A stretch of DNA of 64,000 nt from Sulfurimonas sp. (lineage in GTDB: Bacteria; Campylobacterota; Campylobacteria; Campylobacterales; Sulfurimonadaceae). Below, one piece after another: positions 63,898 to 64,000 of the stretch; position 1 is the stretch's first letter, and the number at the start of each line of letters is the position of its first letter. The stretch spans positions 1-64,000 of the forward strand of contig NZ_JBFHGL010000008.1 in NCBI RefSeq assembly GCF_041583195.1, given 5' to 3'. A model generated the notes under the pieces. It made no database searches. It saw only the letters and a list, made by a program, of their open reading frames with translations, and was not told where the DNA came from. The position numbers were made by a program, and so were the translations under genes.

Positions 63898-63913
63898 ATT
63901 ATACTTCCTTTAT

Positions 63914-64000
63914 TTAACTTTTAATTTTGTTATATACTGCTTGAGTCAATTCTTCAAGCATATCATCATAAGATATATATTTTTTGTCTAACTCTATAGC
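63914..64000 (-). CDS. Partial gene running off the window (C-terminal 28 aa)
   Basis: The minus strand holds an open frame from the window edge to TAA at 63914-63916, giving 28 residues (AIELDKKYISYDDMLEELTQ followed by AVYNKIKS). It is helical and charged. Too little is present to identify it. It lies 16 bases upstream of the 170-aa gene. Confidence 0.6.
   Translation of the reverse strand, partial: AIELDKKYISYDDMLEELTQAVYNKIKS

Overview
The window is AT-rich bacterial chromosome from a member of the Campylobacterota, most likely a free-living Sulfurimonas-like organism. Evidence: the pheS-pheT-aroA-ispH-rpsA-(hypothetical)-serA order is the one I know from Campylobacter jejuni; a fused ispDF sits next to a gene that looks like the Helicobacter HP1021 atypical response regulator; there is a Csd4/Pgp1-type M99 carboxypeptidase; and there are a CetB-like PAS protein, a UbiD-family decarboxylase of the kind used in the futalosine menaquinone route, and promoters with an extended -10 (TGnTATAAT) and no visible -35. 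Many signalling genes and c-type cytochromes fit a respiring, environmental lifestyle. I saw no tRNA, rRNA, CRISPR array, insertion sequence or prophage. No gene-free gap exceeds about 250 bases.

Layout. 1-3.7 kb: chemotaxis block (tail of a probable receptor with a CheR-binding pentapeptide, a 49-aa ORF, cheR, cheB, a degenerate receiver protein, a CheZ-like phosphatase). 3.7-12.2 kb: efp, two c-di-GMP proteins (one with two periplasmic binding modules plus GGDEF, one PAS-GGDEF-EAL), tgt, a HAD hydrolase, a dihaem peroxidase. 12.3-18.4 kb: a compact minus-strand peptidoglycan-recycling operon, nagZ - SSS symporter - anmK - amgK - murU - mltB. 18.5-26.7 kb: a tiny membrane peptide, a metal-site-less dihydroorotase homologue, a cytochrome c, lpxB, a metallophosphoesterase, dsbD, csd4/pgp1, an M15 peptidase with a Tat signal, guaD. 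26.8-35.7 kb: an unrecognised membrane protein, a DUF255 protein, plsC-pdxJ-pdxA, a Fur-family regulator, then minus-strand hisG, a methyltransferase, coaX, an unknown gene and a DUF4395 gene. 35.8-41.3 kb: a TolC/adaptor/RND efflux operon in which the RND permease is encoded as two half-proteins. 41.4-50.7 kb: the conserved pheS-to-serA block. 50.8-56.6 kb: HIT protein, mltC-like transglycosylase, OsmC, argH, a cytochrome c, the UbiD-like decarboxylase. 56.7-64 kb: ispDF, HP1021-like regulator, an ATP-sulfurylase-like protein without the substrate motif, pgpA, a hybrid-kinase-like protein without phosphoacceptor histidines, a CetB-like PAS protein and two minus-strand genes of unknown function.

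How the parts relate. Cell-wall turnover is the main theme: two lytic transglycosylases (MltB, MltC types), two peptide-trimming carboxypeptidases (M99, M15) and a complete cytosolic sugar-salvage branch (NagZ, AnmK, AmgK, MurU) lacking only a recognisable MupP phosphatase and an AmpG; the symporter inside the operon is the obvious candidate importer. The second theme is signalling proteins that have lost canonical phosphorylation residues (the 350-aa receiver protein, the HP1021-like regulator, the 710-aa hybrid-kinase homologue). All family calls come from reading motifs in the translations; no database search was run.
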